Part shown: one piece after another, positions 1-8,190 of the stretch
Position numbering within the stretch: position 1 is the first letter of the stretch
Layout: each line of letters opens with the position of its first letter
DNA from: Paenibacillus glycinis
GTDB lineage: Bacteria > Bacillota > Bacilli > Paenibacillales > Paenibacillaceae
NCBI RefSeq assembly: GCF_009909185.1
Contig: NZ_JAAAMV010000001.1
Span: 186,001-250,000, forward strand
DNA length: 64,000 nucleotides
Direction: 5' to 3'
Position numbers and translations under genes: made by a program
The notes under the pieces: model-generated
Told to the model about the DNA's origin: nothing
Database searches by the model: none
Seen by the model: only the letters and a program-made list of their open reading frames with translations

Positions 1-465
1 GAACTCCTCTTCGACCGCTTTGTTGAACACGTCGATAGGCAGGCCAAGAAGCGCCCAGGATGCGCCGGACGCGACCATGTTTTTCATGAGCGACGTGCCC
101 AGGTCCTCCGCGATCGACGTGATCGGCACCGGAAACAGGCGGGCATTGATGCCTTCCGGAAGAACCGGGTTAAACTTGGCGTCAGCCACGACGACGCCGC
201 CGGCACGCAATTCGTGCGCGTTCAAATCGATGCTCTCTTGGTCGAACGCGACCAAGATATCCAGATCGTCCGAAATGGCAAGCTTCGGCTTCGTGCTGAT
301 TCTGATCTTATTGTTCGTATGACCGCCCTTGATCCGCGATGAAAAGTGGCGGTACCCGTACAAATAATAGCCAAGGCGGTTAAGCGCTGTCGAGAAAATA
401 CGGTCGGTACTTTCGACGCCCTCCCCCTGCTGTCCCCCGATTTTCCAAGACAATTGACTGATCAA
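1..465 (-). CDS. korA: 2-oxoacid:acceptor (ferredoxin) oxidoreductase alpha subunit, N-terminal 155 codons
   Basis: Alpha-chain N terminus of a 2-oxoacid (2-oxoglutarate/pyruvate-type) ferredoxin oxidoreductase, which decarboxylates a 2-oxoacid to its acyl-CoA and reduces ferredoxin. I translated it by hand: it opens ISQLSWKIGGQQGEGVEST and continues through YGYRHFSSRIKGGHT and DDLDILVAFDQ, typical of the gamma-like domain fused at the N terminus of KorA-type alpha chains. The frame is open to base 1, so the gene is cut by the window edge. An ATG at 474 directly abuts GAGGAG, too close to use; the TTG at 465 lies 9 nt from it and gives the usual family start, so TTG is preferred. The beta subunit is expected beyond the edge. 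Confidence 0.85.
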   Translation of the reverse strand, partial: MISQLSWKIGGQQGEGVESTDRIFSTALNRLGYYLYGYRHFSSRIKGGHTNNKIRISTKPKLAISDDLDILVAFDQESIDLNAHELRAGGVVVADAKFNPVLPEGINARLFPVPITSIAEDLGTSLMKNMVASGASWALLGLPIDVFNKAVEEEF

Positions 466-558
466 AATGCCCATCTCCTCTTTTGAATAAACCTGCATAT
501 TTTCTGCTGCGTTAACGAATCGTAAAGGGTTGAACCATTCTATCTCATAATCAAATAA

Positions 559-587
559 ATTTTATGTCTCTAAGTACTAAAATGCAA
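559..587 (-). promoter_or_regulatory. sigma-A promoter upstream of korA
   Basis: On the minus strand, TTGCAT (582-587) is followed after 17 bp by TAAAAT (559-564). This leaves an approximately 85-nt leader before the TTG start at 465. The rest of 475-663 is AT-rich and holds no gene. Confidence 0.55.
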
Positions 588-663
588 GCAGTTCCAACGT
601 ATTTCTCGGATAGTTCTTTTCGATTATATCCATATCGCAGCGAGATCGGAATAAAAACATCGT

Positions 664-1620
664 TCACCGCGGAAGATGCATCGACAAAAACGACAATGCG
701 TTTTCTTCGAAAAACGACTTTACCAAGGCCTCCGGGTATTTCGCCAGCAGCGCATCCAGCAAGCGATGCACCTCTCCCGGATGGGTCAAATCATTCACGT
801 AACGGTCGATTCCGTCGAAATCCGATCCGAACATGAGCTGCCGCTCGCCGCCAAACTCGCAAATCCGCTCTACGTGACGCAGCACGTCAGCAATTTCGGC
901 AGGAACGCGCGAAGAAACGAACTGCGGCACGAACGTCACCCCGATCAGTCCCCCGGCGGCAAGAAGCGCCTTGATTTGCTCGTCCGTCAAATTGCGCGGA
1001 TGCGGGCATAGACTGCGGCTGTTGGAATGCGACGCGATGACCGGTTTGACCGTCGCCTGAAGCATATCCCAGAAAGCGCGGTCGCTCAAATGCGATACAT
1101 CCAACAGTATACCCAATCTATTACATTCTTCTACGAAGGCGCGGCCTTTTTTTGTCAAGCCGCCGCCGCGGTGTTCGAGTACGCCGTCCGCCCCCCAATT
1201 CGCATGGTTCCAAGTCAGCCCCGCCGCCCTGACGCCGAGAGCGAACAAGATGCGAAGCATCGCTAGGTCTCCCTGGAGGCCGTCTGCGCCCTCGAGCGAT
1301 AACATGGCGCCGATTGCCCCGGGTTTCCTTTGCAAAGCCTTAACATCCCCCGCCGTGCGGATAAACGTCATCTCGGGCGCGCTCAGTACCTTGCGGTAGA
1401 AAAGATCGATGCTTTGCAGGATCGGTACCATCGTTTTGTCCGTTCGCTCCGGCACGTAGACCGCGAAAGTCTGAAAGACAGACTCCGCTTGCTTCAACCT
1501 CGGCAGCGTCACGTCGAGTTTCCGCTGATCGTCCTGGATGAAGGACAGCGTCGGGTCCTCCAGCAGTTTCGACAGCACGTCACAGTGAAAATCGACCTTC
1601 CGAACATTCCCCAAGACCAT
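664..1620 (-). CDS. membrane dipeptidase, peptidase family M19
   Basis: Renal-dipeptidase-type zinc hydrolase that cleaves dipeptides, in some bacteria D-amino-acid-containing ones. Family landmarks are present in order: DFHCD near residue 10, LEGAD with the bridging Glu near 110, DVSHLSD near 177, ASHSN near 198 and GSDFDG near the C terminus. About 318 aa is normal for the family, and no signal peptide is visible, so it is probably cytoplasmic. The frame is open up to 1656, but that ATG sits in the T-tract of the spoVS terminator. AGGAAGG lies just before tandem ATGs (1623, 1620) and 9 nt before a TTG at 1614, so the true start is one of these. No clear promoter of its own was seen. Confidence 0.88.
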   Translation of the reverse strand: MVLGNVRKVDFHCDVLSKLLEDPTLSFIQDDQRKLDVTLPRLKQAESVFQTFAVYVPERTDKTMVPILQSIDLFYRKVLSAPEMTFIRTAGDVKALQRKPGAIGAMLSLEGADGLQGDLAMLRILFALGVRAAGLTWNHANWGADGVLEHRGGGLTKKGRAFVEECNRLGILLDVSHLSDRAFWDMLQATVKPVIASHSNSRSLCPHPRNLTDEQIKALLAAGGLIGVTFVPQFVSSRVPAEIADVLRHVERICEFGGERQLMFGSDFDGIDRYVNDLTHPGEVHRLLDALLAKYPEALVKSFFEENALSFLSMHLPR

Positions 1621-1654
1621 CATCCTTCCTGAAATCGATTTGTCCGCGCAATGC

Positions 1655-1683
1655 AAAAAAACCTGCCTACGTCGTAAACAGGT
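1655..1683 (-). terminator. intrinsic terminator after spoVS
   Basis: On the minus strand a 10-bp stem (two G-T pairs) with a 3-nt loop at 1661-1683 is followed by seven T residues. It separates spoVS from the dipeptidase gene. Confidence 0.85.
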
Positions 1684-1718
1684 CTAGTCGATTTACATGT
1701 CTCGCCTGGATTCCGGTT

Positions 1719-1979
1719 CTATCTGGGTTCGACGATCAGCTTGATTGCCGTGCGGTCTTCGCCATCGATGACAATGTCCGTAAATGCCGGAATGCAGATC
1801 AAGTCAACTCCGCTCGGGGCCACGAAGCCTCGCGCGATCGCGACCGCCTTTACCGCTTGATTCAACGCACCAGCCCCGATAGCTTGCAATTCAGCCGCTC
1901 CGCGTTCACGCAACACGCCGGCAAGCGCTCCTGCAACAGAATTTGGATTAGACTTTGCTGAAACTTTTAAGACATCCAT
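1719..1979 (-). CDS. spoVS: stage V sporulation protein S
   Basis: Small Alba-like protein of 86 aa, starting MDVLKVSAKSNPNSVAGALA and ending IKLIVEPR, nearly invariant in length and sequence among spore formers. In B. subtilis its loss blocks sporulation at stage V; the molecular role is still poorly defined. AGGAGG lies about 9 nt before the ATG at 1979. The frame stays open upstream to 2138, but that extension lacks a ribosome binding site and crosses the promoter. A sigma-H-type promoter lies just upstream and a strong terminator just downstream, so the gene is probably monocistronic. Confidence 0.95.
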   Translation of the reverse strand: MDVLKVSAKSNPNSVAGALAGVLRERGAAELQAIGAGALNQAVKAVAIARGFVAPSGVDLICIPAFTDIVIDGEDRTAIKLIVEPR

Positions 1980-2221
1980 GGAAAGTGACCTCCTCGGGAA
2001 TGATGGATGAATACCGCTATTAAGATAGTATTCGAGAGAGGCAAAAAAATTCCTTCTTTCTTGCGTTATGTTAGCAAAATCTTCTGAATTGCGAGAATTT
2101 TCATAGAGCAGGAAGACCCCGCTTGACGTCCAGCGCACCGAGGCAAGCTTGCTCTCCCAGCCTGAGGACGCCAGTTAACGAGCTTTAAAGCTATCTGGCA
2201 TCGTAGAATAGAAAACGGCTG
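1980..2221. other. spoVS-ymdB intergenic region with nested inverted repeats
   Basis: Contains the sigma-H promoter at 2030-2056. Further from spoVS lies a block of palindromes: AGCTTTAAAGCT at 2181-2192 enclosed by GCCAG/CTGGC arms, GCAAGCTTGC at 2143-2152, and longer complementary arms around them. I recognise no known riboswitch or small RNA here. Confidence 0.4.
2030..2056 (-). promoter_or_regulatory. sigma-H promoter of spoVS
   Basis: On the minus strand, GAAGGAATT (2048-2056) matches the sigma-H -35 consensus RnAGGAwWW, and after 11 bp CTCGAAT (2030-2036) matches RnnGAAT except for the first base. spoVS is a known sigma-H gene in B. subtilis, which supports the call. Confidence 0.75.
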
Positions 2222-3016
2222 CTACATGAGCAGCCATTCCGTTTCCGTCAACCGGATTTTTTGAATTTTTTTCGCTTTGCCCGTCGCATCGTCGATTTCC
2301 ACGGAAACCCCGTGCAGATGCCAATCGCCTTCGTCGACCACGAAACGCGCCGGCAGCTGGGTCAGGAACCTATGCAGCACCGCTTCCCGCTCCATGCCGA
2401 GCACGCCTTCCATGGAACCGACCATGCCGACATCCGTAATATAAGCCGTCCCATTGGGCAAAATCCGGTCATCGTTCGTTTGCACGTGGGTGTGCGTGCC
2501 GACGACGAGCGAAACCTTGCCGTCCAGATGCCAGCCCATCGCGATTTTCTCCGAAGTCGCCTCCGCGTGAAAATCGACGAGAATGTTCTTCGTTTTCTGC
2601 TTGAATTGTTCGATGAGCTCGTCGGCTTTGCGGAAAGGACAATCGATCGGCGGCAGAAACGCCCGGCCCTGCAGATTGATGATCGCCAGTTCCTTCCCAT
2701 TGGCCTTGATGATCGCGGCTCCTTGGCCCGGCGCCTCCGGCGCGAAGTTCGCCGGACGCACGAGGCGAGGCTGATCGTCGATCCATTCGAAAATATCTTT
2801 GTTGTCCCATGTATGGTTGCCCATCGTGATCCCGTGAACGCCGGCCTCCAGCAATTCCTTCACGATCGCGGCGGTAATCCCTCTGCCTGCCGCCGCATTC
2901 TCGCCGTTGGCAATGATGATATGCGGGTTGTATTTTGTTTTCAAGGCGGGCAGTACTTTTTTGAGTGCGGCACGGCCTACGTTACCTACGATGTCCCCGA
3001 TAAACAATACGTTCAT
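2222..3016 (-). CDS. ymdB: YmdB-type metallophosphoesterase (cyclic-nucleotide phosphodiesterase)
   Basis: Calcineurin-like dinuclear metal phosphoesterase of the TIGR00282 family. The B. subtilis homologue hydrolyses 2',3'-cyclic nucleotides and influences the motility/biofilm switch. Metal-binding motifs are visible: FIGDIVG near the N terminus, NGEN near 40, MGNHTWDN near 65, DFHAEAT near 147 and GTHTHVQT near 173. Length (264 aa) is normal. The frame can begin at a TTG at 3025, but ATG 3016 gives the family N terminus (MNVLFIGD) with AAAGG about 10 nt upstream. It follows rny, as in B. subtilis, but a strong hairpin lies between them, so coupling may be partial. Confidence 0.93.
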   Translation of the reverse strand: MNVLFIGDIVGNVGRAALKKVLPALKTKYNPHIIIANGENAAAGRGITAAIVKELLEAGVHGITMGNHTWDNKDIFEWIDDQPRLVRPANFAPEAPGQGAAIIKANGKELAIINLQGRAFLPPIDCPFRKADELIEQFKQKTKNILVDFHAEATSEKIAMGWHLDGKVSLVVGTHTHVQTNDDRILPNGTAYITDVGMVGSMEGVLGMEREAVLHRFLTQLPARFVVDEGDWHLHGVSVEIDDATGKAKKIQKIRLTETEWLLM

Positions 3017-3038
3017 GTTCGTCAAACCTTTCTGTTAT

Positions 3039-3081
3039 AAACCGAGAAAAGTGGCTGACAAGCAGCCACTTTTCCCGGTTT
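3039..3081 (-). terminator. terminator-like hairpin between rny and ymdB
   Basis: Twelve perfectly paired bases (3046-3057 with 3063-3074) around a 5-nt loop, flanked by further AAACCG/CGGTTT pairing. The inner stem begins AAAA and ends TTTT, so it can terminate on either strand, but no long T-tract follows on the minus strand. Confidence 0.7.
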
Positions 3082-3093
3082 CATGCTATGTGG

Positions 3094-4638
3094 TTACTTG
3101 GCATATTCGACTGCGCGCGTTTCGCGGATGACAGTGACTTTAATATGCCCTGGATAATCGAGCTCGCTCTCGATTTTTTTCGTAATGTCGCGAGCCAAAC
3201 GGAATGCTTCCGTATCGTCGATTTTATCCGGCTGCACCATGACGCGCACTTCGCGTCCGGCTTGGATCGCGTAGGATTTCTCGACGCCCTCGAACGATTC
3301 CGAGATGCCTTCCAGTTTCTCGAGGCGCTTGATGTACGTTTCGAGCGTCTCTCTTCTTGCCCCCGGTCTTGCCGCAGATAGTGCATCCGCAGCGCCGACC
3401 AGCATGGCGATGACGGAAGTTGCCTCGCAGTCGCCGTGATGCGACGCGATACTGTTGATGACAACCGGATGCTCTTTGTACTTCTTCGCCAGTTCGACGC
3501 CGATCTCGACGTGAGAGCCTTCCACTTCGTGATCAAGCGCTTTGCCGATGTCGTGCAGCAAGCCCGCTCTTCTCGCCAACGTGATGTCCTCGCCCAGCTC
3601 TGCTGCCATCAGACCGGTCAAATACGCGACTTCCATGGAATGTTTAAGCACATTCTGACCATAGCTCGTACGGTATTTCAAGCGGCCCAATATTTTGATC
3701 AGATCTGGGTGCAGACCGTGAACGCCAACTTCATACGTCGCCTGCTCTCCGTATTCACGGATGCGCTCGTCCACTTCCTTACGCGATTTCTCGACCATTT
3801 CCTCGATGCGGGCAGGATGGATGCGTCCATCCGCAACGAGCTTCTCGAGGGATGTCCGGGCGATTTCGCGGCGAATTGGATCGAAACCGGACAATATGAC
3901 CGCTTCCGGTGTATCGTCGATGATGAGATCGATACCGGTCAACGTTTCCAGTGCGCGGATGTTGCGGCCTTCGCGGCCGATAATACGGCCCTTCATTTCT
4001 TCGTTCGGCAATGCCACAACGGAAACCGTCGTTTCTGCAACATGATCCGCTGCGCAGCGTTGGATAGCAAGCGAGATAATATCGCGTGCTTTCTTGTCTG
4101 CTTCTTCTTTCGCTTGCTGCTCGATTTCCTTGATCATTTGAGCCGTTTCATGACGAACCTCTTGTTCAACGTTGGTCAAGATGACTTGTTTGGCATCTTC
4201 CATCGTCAGGTTGGAAATTCGTTCCAGTTCATGAAGCTGCTGCTTGTAGAGTGAATCGATCTGCTCTTGCGTTTCCTCGATCCGCTTCTCTTTGTTGGCT
4301 ACTTGTTCTTCTTTGCGTTCCAGCGCTTCTATTTTTTTATCCAACGACTCTTCTTTCTGAATCAGTCGTCTTTCAAGACGCTGTACCTCATTACGACGTT
4401 CGCGAATATCTCTCTCAGCCTCGGTACGGAGCTTGTGGACTTCATCTTTCGCTTCGAGAACCGTTTCTTTCTTCAGCGCCTCCGCGTCTTTTCTCGCATT
4501 CTCTACGATCTGACTAGCGGCTTGCTCGGCACTTGAAATTTTGGCCTCGGCGATCGATTTTCGAATAAAATAACCGACACCAAAGAAAATTGCACCAACA
4601 ACGAGAGCGATCAGGATAGTTGCCCATACTGGCAGCAT
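3094..4638 (-). CDS. rny: ribonuclease Y
   Basis: Membrane-anchored endoribonuclease that starts decay of many mRNAs and is thought to act with other degradosome partners at the membrane. The 514-aa product has one N-terminal transmembrane helix (about 5-25), a long charged coiled coil (about 30-195), a KH domain ([15 protein letters not shown] near 210) and an HD domain ([12 protein letters not shown] near 335). Length matches the family. AGGAGG is well placed before the ATG at 4638. A strong sigma-A promoter lies in the end of recX, so rny is probably expressed independently of recA-recX. Confidence 0.97.
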   Translation of the reverse strand: MLPVWATILIALVVGAIFFGVGYFIRKSIAEAKISSAEQAASQIVENARKDAEALKKETVLEAKDEVHKLRTEAERDIRERRNEVQRLERRLIQKEESLDKKIEALERKEEQVANKEKRIEETQEQIDSLYKQQLHELERISNLTMEDAKQVILTNVEQEVRHETAQMIKEIEQQAKEEADKKARDIISLAIQRCAADHVAETTVSVVALPNEEMKGRIIGREGRNIRALETLTGIDLIIDDTPEAVILSGFDPIRREIARTSLEKLVADGRIHPARIEEMVEKSRKEVDERIREYGEQATYEVGVHGLHPDLIKILGRLKYRTSYGQNVLKHSMEVAYLTGLMAAELGEDITLARRAGLLHDIGKALDHEVEGSHVEIGVELAKKYKEHPVVINSIASHHGDCEATSVIAMLVGAADALSAARPGARRETLETYIKRLEKLEGISESFEGVEKSYAIQAGREVRVMVQPDKIDDTEAFRLARDITKKIESELDYPGHIKVTVIRETRAVEYAK

Positions 4639-4791
4639 TATCTCACCTCCTCGTTGTTCACCTAAGCAAACGCTTGGGACAGTATTTGGTTTTCCAGCCG
4701 GTTTTTAACGTACATTCTTAATTGGCGAAAATAATCGTTTTGAATCAATTTTTGGAAGGAAAATCGATTCTGGAAGATAGAATACAAACTC

Positions 4792-4821
4792 ATTTTATCT
4801 TTTGTGAAAATCAATTGTCAA
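4792..4821 (-). promoter_or_regulatory. sigma-A promoter of rny
   Basis: Perfect TTGACA (4816-4821) and TAAAAT (4792-4797) separated by 18 bp. The -35 box overlaps the last codons of recX. The leader to the rny ATG is about 145 nt. Confidence 0.75.
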
Positions 4822-5476
4822 GCATGAGCCCATCTTCATCCTCCAGATCCTCTTGCGCGGCCGTTTTTACGGCTTCTCTGACGGTCGATGAAGGAAAGCC
4901 CCTGCGCAGCAAAAACGCCGCCAGCTTCTGTTTCCTCTCGCGCTCTTCTCCTTTAATATAAGGCCATTTCTTCATCGCCGCGCGGATGGCGATCTCCGTC
5001 TCGGATTCTTCGTTCAGCTTCGCTGCGGCTTCCTTGGCCGTATCCCGCTTGATTCCGCGCTGCTGCAATTCCTGCTGCAGCAGTCGCCTGCCCTTCAATT
5101 GCGAACGCATCCGCTGCGTGGCATAAAGTTCCGCATACACGGGATCGTTTACCAGCCCCTCCCGTTTCAGTCGCTCGATCGCGATTAACGCCGCCTGTTC
5201 ATCCAGTTCCTTACGGGCTAAATAACGCAAAATTTCCTTCTCGGTTCTCGGCCTGGCTCCCAGATGGGCCAACGCCAATATATAAGCGCGATGGTGGCTG
5301 TCCTCGAGTATAATTTGCTTCAGCTCATCCGCTTCGATTTCCCGCCCCTTCAGAAGCCGAAACTTGATTAATAGATCTTCATGCACGCTTGTGAATGGTT
5401 CATTTGCATCATTGACATACAAATAATACCGTTGTTTTTTCTTCTTGTCCTGCTCAACGCTCGTAATCGTAAGGAT
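4811..5476 (-). CDS. recX: regulatory protein RecX, probable non-standard start
   Basis: RecX binds RecA filaments and modulates their activity in recombination and the SOS response. The product is Arg/Lys/Glu-rich and helical, with the repeats expected of RecX (ALAHLGARPRTEKEILRYL; QLKGRRLLQQELQQRGI). It sits directly downstream of recA. The first ordinary start is a TTG at 5422 with no ribosome binding site, yet the family-like sequence ITSVEQDKKKKQRYYLYVND continues upstream in frame to a TGA at 5483. The only GAGAGGTGA site lies 6-9 nt before an ATC at 5476, the start given here; an ATT at 5467 is less well spaced. A conservative annotation is 4811-5422 (203 aa). Confidence 0.85.
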   Translation of the reverse strand: MLTITSVEQDKKKKQRYYLYVNDANEPFTSVHEDLLIKFRLLKGREIEADELKQIILEDSHHRAYILALAHLGARPRTEKEILRYLARKELDEQAALIAIERLKREGLVNDPVYAELYATQRMRSQLKGRRLLQQELQQRGIKRDTAKEAAAKLNEESETEIAIRAAMKKWPYIKGEERERKQKLAAFLLRRGFPSSTVREAVKTAAQEDLEDEDGLMLDN

Positions 5477-5496
5477 ATGTCTTCACCTCTCTTATA

Positions 5497-5525
5497 AACA
5501 AAGAAGCACCTTGTTTAAAGGTGCT
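5497..5525 (-). terminator. intrinsic terminator between recA and recX
   Basis: An 8-bp stem (5505-5512 with 5518-5525) and 5-nt loop followed by a T-rich tail on the minus strand. recX then probably depends on readthrough. Confidence 0.7.
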
Positions 5526-5553
5526 CCTGATATAACGTATACGGGATGCCGAA

Positions 5554-6609
5554 TTATTCCAATTCGAGTTCCAATTCGTCCTCGGACTCTTCATCTTCGC
5601 TGAAAGCGGCAGCGTTCGCGTTCGCAGCCACGTTGCTAGCTTCGCGAATTTGTTTCTCGATCACGGAAGATATGTCCGCGCGGTCTTTCAGGAACTGCTT
5701 CGCATTCTCGCGGCCTTGGCCGAGACGCTCGCCGTTAAAGGAGAACCATGCGCCGCTCTTCTGGATGATATCGTGCTCGACGCCGATATCGACGATGCTG
5801 CCTTCCTTCGAGATGCCCTCGCCGTACATGATGTCGACCTCAGCTTGTTTGAACGGAGGCGCCACCTTGTTCTTCACGACCTTGATCCGCGTGCGGTTAC
5901 CTACCACGTCATTGCCCTGCTTTATCGATTCGATACGGCGTACGTCAAGGCGAACGGAGGAATAGAATTTCAGCGCGCGTCCGCCTGGCGTCGTCTCCGG
6001 GTTACCGAACATTACGCCGACTTTCTCCCGCAATTGGTTAATGAAGATCGTGATGGTCTTCGATTTGCTGATGGCACCGGAAAGTTTACGAAGCGCTTGC
6101 GACATCAAACGCGCCTGAAGACCTACGTGGGAATCACCCATGTCTCCTTCGATTTCCGCCTTAGGCACGAGAGCCGCCACGGAGTCGACGACGACGATAT
6201 CGACCGCGCCGCTGCGTACGAGCGCCTCGGCGATTTCAAGTGCCTGCTCGCCCGTGTCCGGCTGCGAAAGGAGCAGTTCGTCGATGTTGACGCCTAATTT
6301 GCTGGCGTAGGAAGGATCCAGCGCATGCTCCGCATCGATGAAAGCAGCTTGTCCGCCCGAGCGCTGCACTTCCGCGATGGCATGAAGCGCTACCGTCGTT
6401 TTACCGGAAGATTCCGGTCCGTATACTTCGATAATCCGACCTCTCGGAAAACCGCCGATCCCAAGAGCAATATCTAACGCAAGCGCACCGCTGGAAACGG
6501 TCTCGACTTGCATGTGTGTCGATTCGCCAAGCTTCATTATGGAACCTTTACCGAATTGTTTCTCTATTTGACGTAGAGCCATTTCGAGCGCAGCCTTACG
6601 ATCTGCCAA
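5554..6609 (-). CDS. recA: recombinase RecA
   Basis: DNA-dependent ATPase that forms filaments on single-stranded DNA, performs strand exchange and triggers LexA self-cleavage. The Walker A motif GPESSGKT, Walker B region [12 protein letters not shown], loop L2 region and an acidic C-terminal tail ([14 protein letters not shown]) are all present. The frame is open to an ATG at 6627, but the predicted transcription start is near 6634, leaving no room for a ribosome binding site. The TTG at 6609 has AAGGA about 10 nt upstream and gives the common N terminus [13 protein letters not shown], so it is preferred (351 aa). A LexA box lies upstream. Confidence 0.97.
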   Translation of the reverse strand: MADRKAALEMALRQIEKQFGKGSIMKLGESTHMQVETVSSGALALDIALGIGGFPRGRIIEVYGPESSGKTTVALHAIAEVQRSGGQAAFIDAEHALDPSYASKLGVNIDELLLSQPDTGEQALEIAEALVRSGAVDIVVVDSVAALVPKAEIEGDMGDSHVGLQARLMSQALRKLSGAISKSKTITIFINQLREKVGVMFGNPETTPGGRALKFYSSVRLDVRRIESIKQGNDVVGNRTRIKVVKNKVAPPFKQAEVDIMYGEGISKEGSIVDIGVEHDIIQKSGAWFSFNGERLGQGRENAKQFLKDRADISSVIEKQIREASNVAANANAAAFSEDEESEDELELELE

Positions 6610-6640
6610 CGAACTCACATCCTTCATGATTTATACTCTC

Positions 6641-6669
6641 ATGATACCTTGTTTCGAATGCTTTGACAA
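6641..6669 (-). promoter_or_regulatory. sigma-A promoter of recA
   Basis: TTGTCA (6664-6669), 17-bp spacer, TATCAT (6641-6646) on the minus strand. The predicted transcription start is near 6634. Confidence 0.75.
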
Positions 6670-6678
6670 GACTTTTTA

Positions 6679-6692
6679 CGAACATATATTCT
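6679..6692 (-). promoter_or_regulatory. LexA (SOS) box upstream of recA
   Basis: AGAATATATGTTCG on the minus strand fits the Gram-positive LexA consensus CGAACATATGTTCG with two differences. It lies about 10 bp upstream of the -35 box, a position suited to repression of recA. Confidence 0.75.
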
Positions 6693-6720
6693 TATTTCTC
6701 CATTGGCCAACAGAGAGCAT

Positions 6721-6756
6721 AAAAAAAACCGCAGCAAAGTAATCTTCGCCACGGTT
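6721..6756 (-). terminator. intrinsic terminator after cinA
   Basis: AACCG/CGGTT arms with further pairing inside form a hairpin at 6727-6756, followed by eight T residues on the minus strand. It closes the rimO-pgsA-cinA unit. Confidence 0.85.
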
Positions 6757-6822
6757 CTTCCGTCTAAGGTCGATTATAGTCGATCATCCATACGTTGGCA
6801 AGCTATATTTTTACACGATACG

Positions 6823-8082
6823 CTAGTTTACGTCCTTGCCGGACAACGCCTGCCACAGCCTGTAAAGAAGCGATTTCGCGGCGCGGACGCGAATCATTTC
6901 GCGGTTTCCGTTCAATGTGGCCGTGAATACTTTCGTCTGCTTCCCGCGCTCGGCCAATCCGAAATAGACGAGCCCTACGGGCTTGCCCTCGGACTCCGAC
7001 GGACCCGCGACGCCGGTCAGCGAAACCCCGAAATCGCTCTCGGCCAGCTCCCGAACCCGCTCCGCCATCAGCGCCGCCGTCGATTCGCTGATCGCGCCCG
7101 GCGCGCCCGTTCCTTCCAGCTGTGACAACGGGATGCTGAGCAGGCGATGCTTCATCAAATTCGTATACGTCACCACGCCGCCCGTGAACTCCCCGCTGCT
7201 GCCAGGAATGCGGGTAATCAGTTGGGCGAGCAATCCCCCCGTCAGGCTTTCCGCGCTCGCCAGCGTTCTTCTGGAGGCCCTTAGAAGCCTGATGACCGCT
7301 TCTTCCAGCGTGATGTCCTCGCGCGCGTAGAGATATTGGCCGACGCGGTCCGTGATCTGCCGCTCCGCTGCATCCAGCCTGCCGTTCGCCTCCAGCTCGC
7401 TGAGCGCCTTGGTGGACAGCCTGATCGCCACCTCGCCCTCCTTGGCATAAGGCGCGATGGAAGGATCGGTCTGCGTCTCGATCAAATCGATCAAAGCCTG
7501 CTCCAAACTCGATTCCCCGATTCCCGCGAACTTCAGCAGCCGCGAGTACAATCGGCGTTCCTCGTTCATGACGGTTCGCAGCCATGCCTTTCCCGGTCCG
7601 TCGAACATCGGTTTCATTTCGCGCGGCGGGCCCGGCAGCAGCACGTAGTGGGTGCCGTCGACCGTGAGCGCGTTGCCGACGGCAAGCCCCGCTTCGTTAT
7701 CCAGCGGATCGCTGCCTTCGATCAAATTCGCCTGCCTGCGGTTGCTCTCCACCATATGAATCCCGCGCGAGGTGAACATGGCTGCGATCTTGGCCATGCT
7801 CGGTTCGTGCTCCGAGATGGAACGGCCCAAATATTCCGCCAGGGCATCCTTCGTCAGATCGTCCATCGTGGGGCCTAATCCGCCGGTAAACATAATCAAG
7901 TCGGCACGGGTGCGAGCCAGCTCGATCGCTTGCCGGATACGGCCGGCATTATCGCCGACAACGGTTTGAAAATACACGTCGATTCCGAGTTCGGCCAGCC
8001 CTTGCGACAAATAGGTCGCATTCGTGTTGACGGTTTGGCCGAGCAGCAGCTCAGTCCCGACCGCTATGATTTCTGCACGCAT
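6823..8082 (-). CDS. cinA: CinA, competence/damage-inducible protein with NMN-deamidase-type domain
   Basis: Two-domain protein of 419 aa. The N-terminal molybdopterin-binding-like (COG1058) domain starts MRAEIIAVGTELLLGQ and contains FTGGLGPTMDDLT. The C-terminal CinA domain, associated with nicotinamide mononucleotide deamidase activity in pyridine nucleotide salvage, contains ASAESLTGG and SLTGVAGP. GGAG lies 8 nt before the ATG at 8082; the open frame to 8157 adds an unlikely leader. The cinA-recA order is common in Firmicutes and underlies the original link of cinA to competence. It probably belongs to the transcript that begins at rimO. Confidence 0.95.
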   Translation of the reverse strand: MRAEIIAVGTELLLGQTVNTNATYLSQGLAELGIDVYFQTVVGDNAGRIRQAIELARTRADLIMFTGGLGPTMDDLTKDALAEYLGRSISEHEPSMAKIAAMFTSRGIHMVESNRRQANLIEGSDPLDNEAGLAVGNALTVDGTHYVLLPGPPREMKPMFDGPGKAWLRTVMNEERRLYSRLLKFAGIGESSLEQALIDLIETQTDPSIAPYAKEGEVAIRLSTKALSELEANGRLDAAERQITDRVGQYLYAREDITLEEAVIRLLRASRRTLASAESLTGGLLAQLITRIPGSSGEFTGGVVTYTNLMKHRLLSIPLSQLEGTGAPGAISESTAALMAERVRELAESDFGVSLTGVAGPSESEGKPVGLVYFGLAERGKQTKVFTATLNGNREMIRVRAAKSLLYRLWQALSGKDVN

Positions 8083-8190
8083 CTGAACATCTCCACTTCT
8101 TATGTATAGGATTTGGCGATACCCGAGCAAGGAAAAGCAAAGCACCACTCTTTCCATAAAAGGCGAAGGAGTGATGCCGTATCTGTCGTG

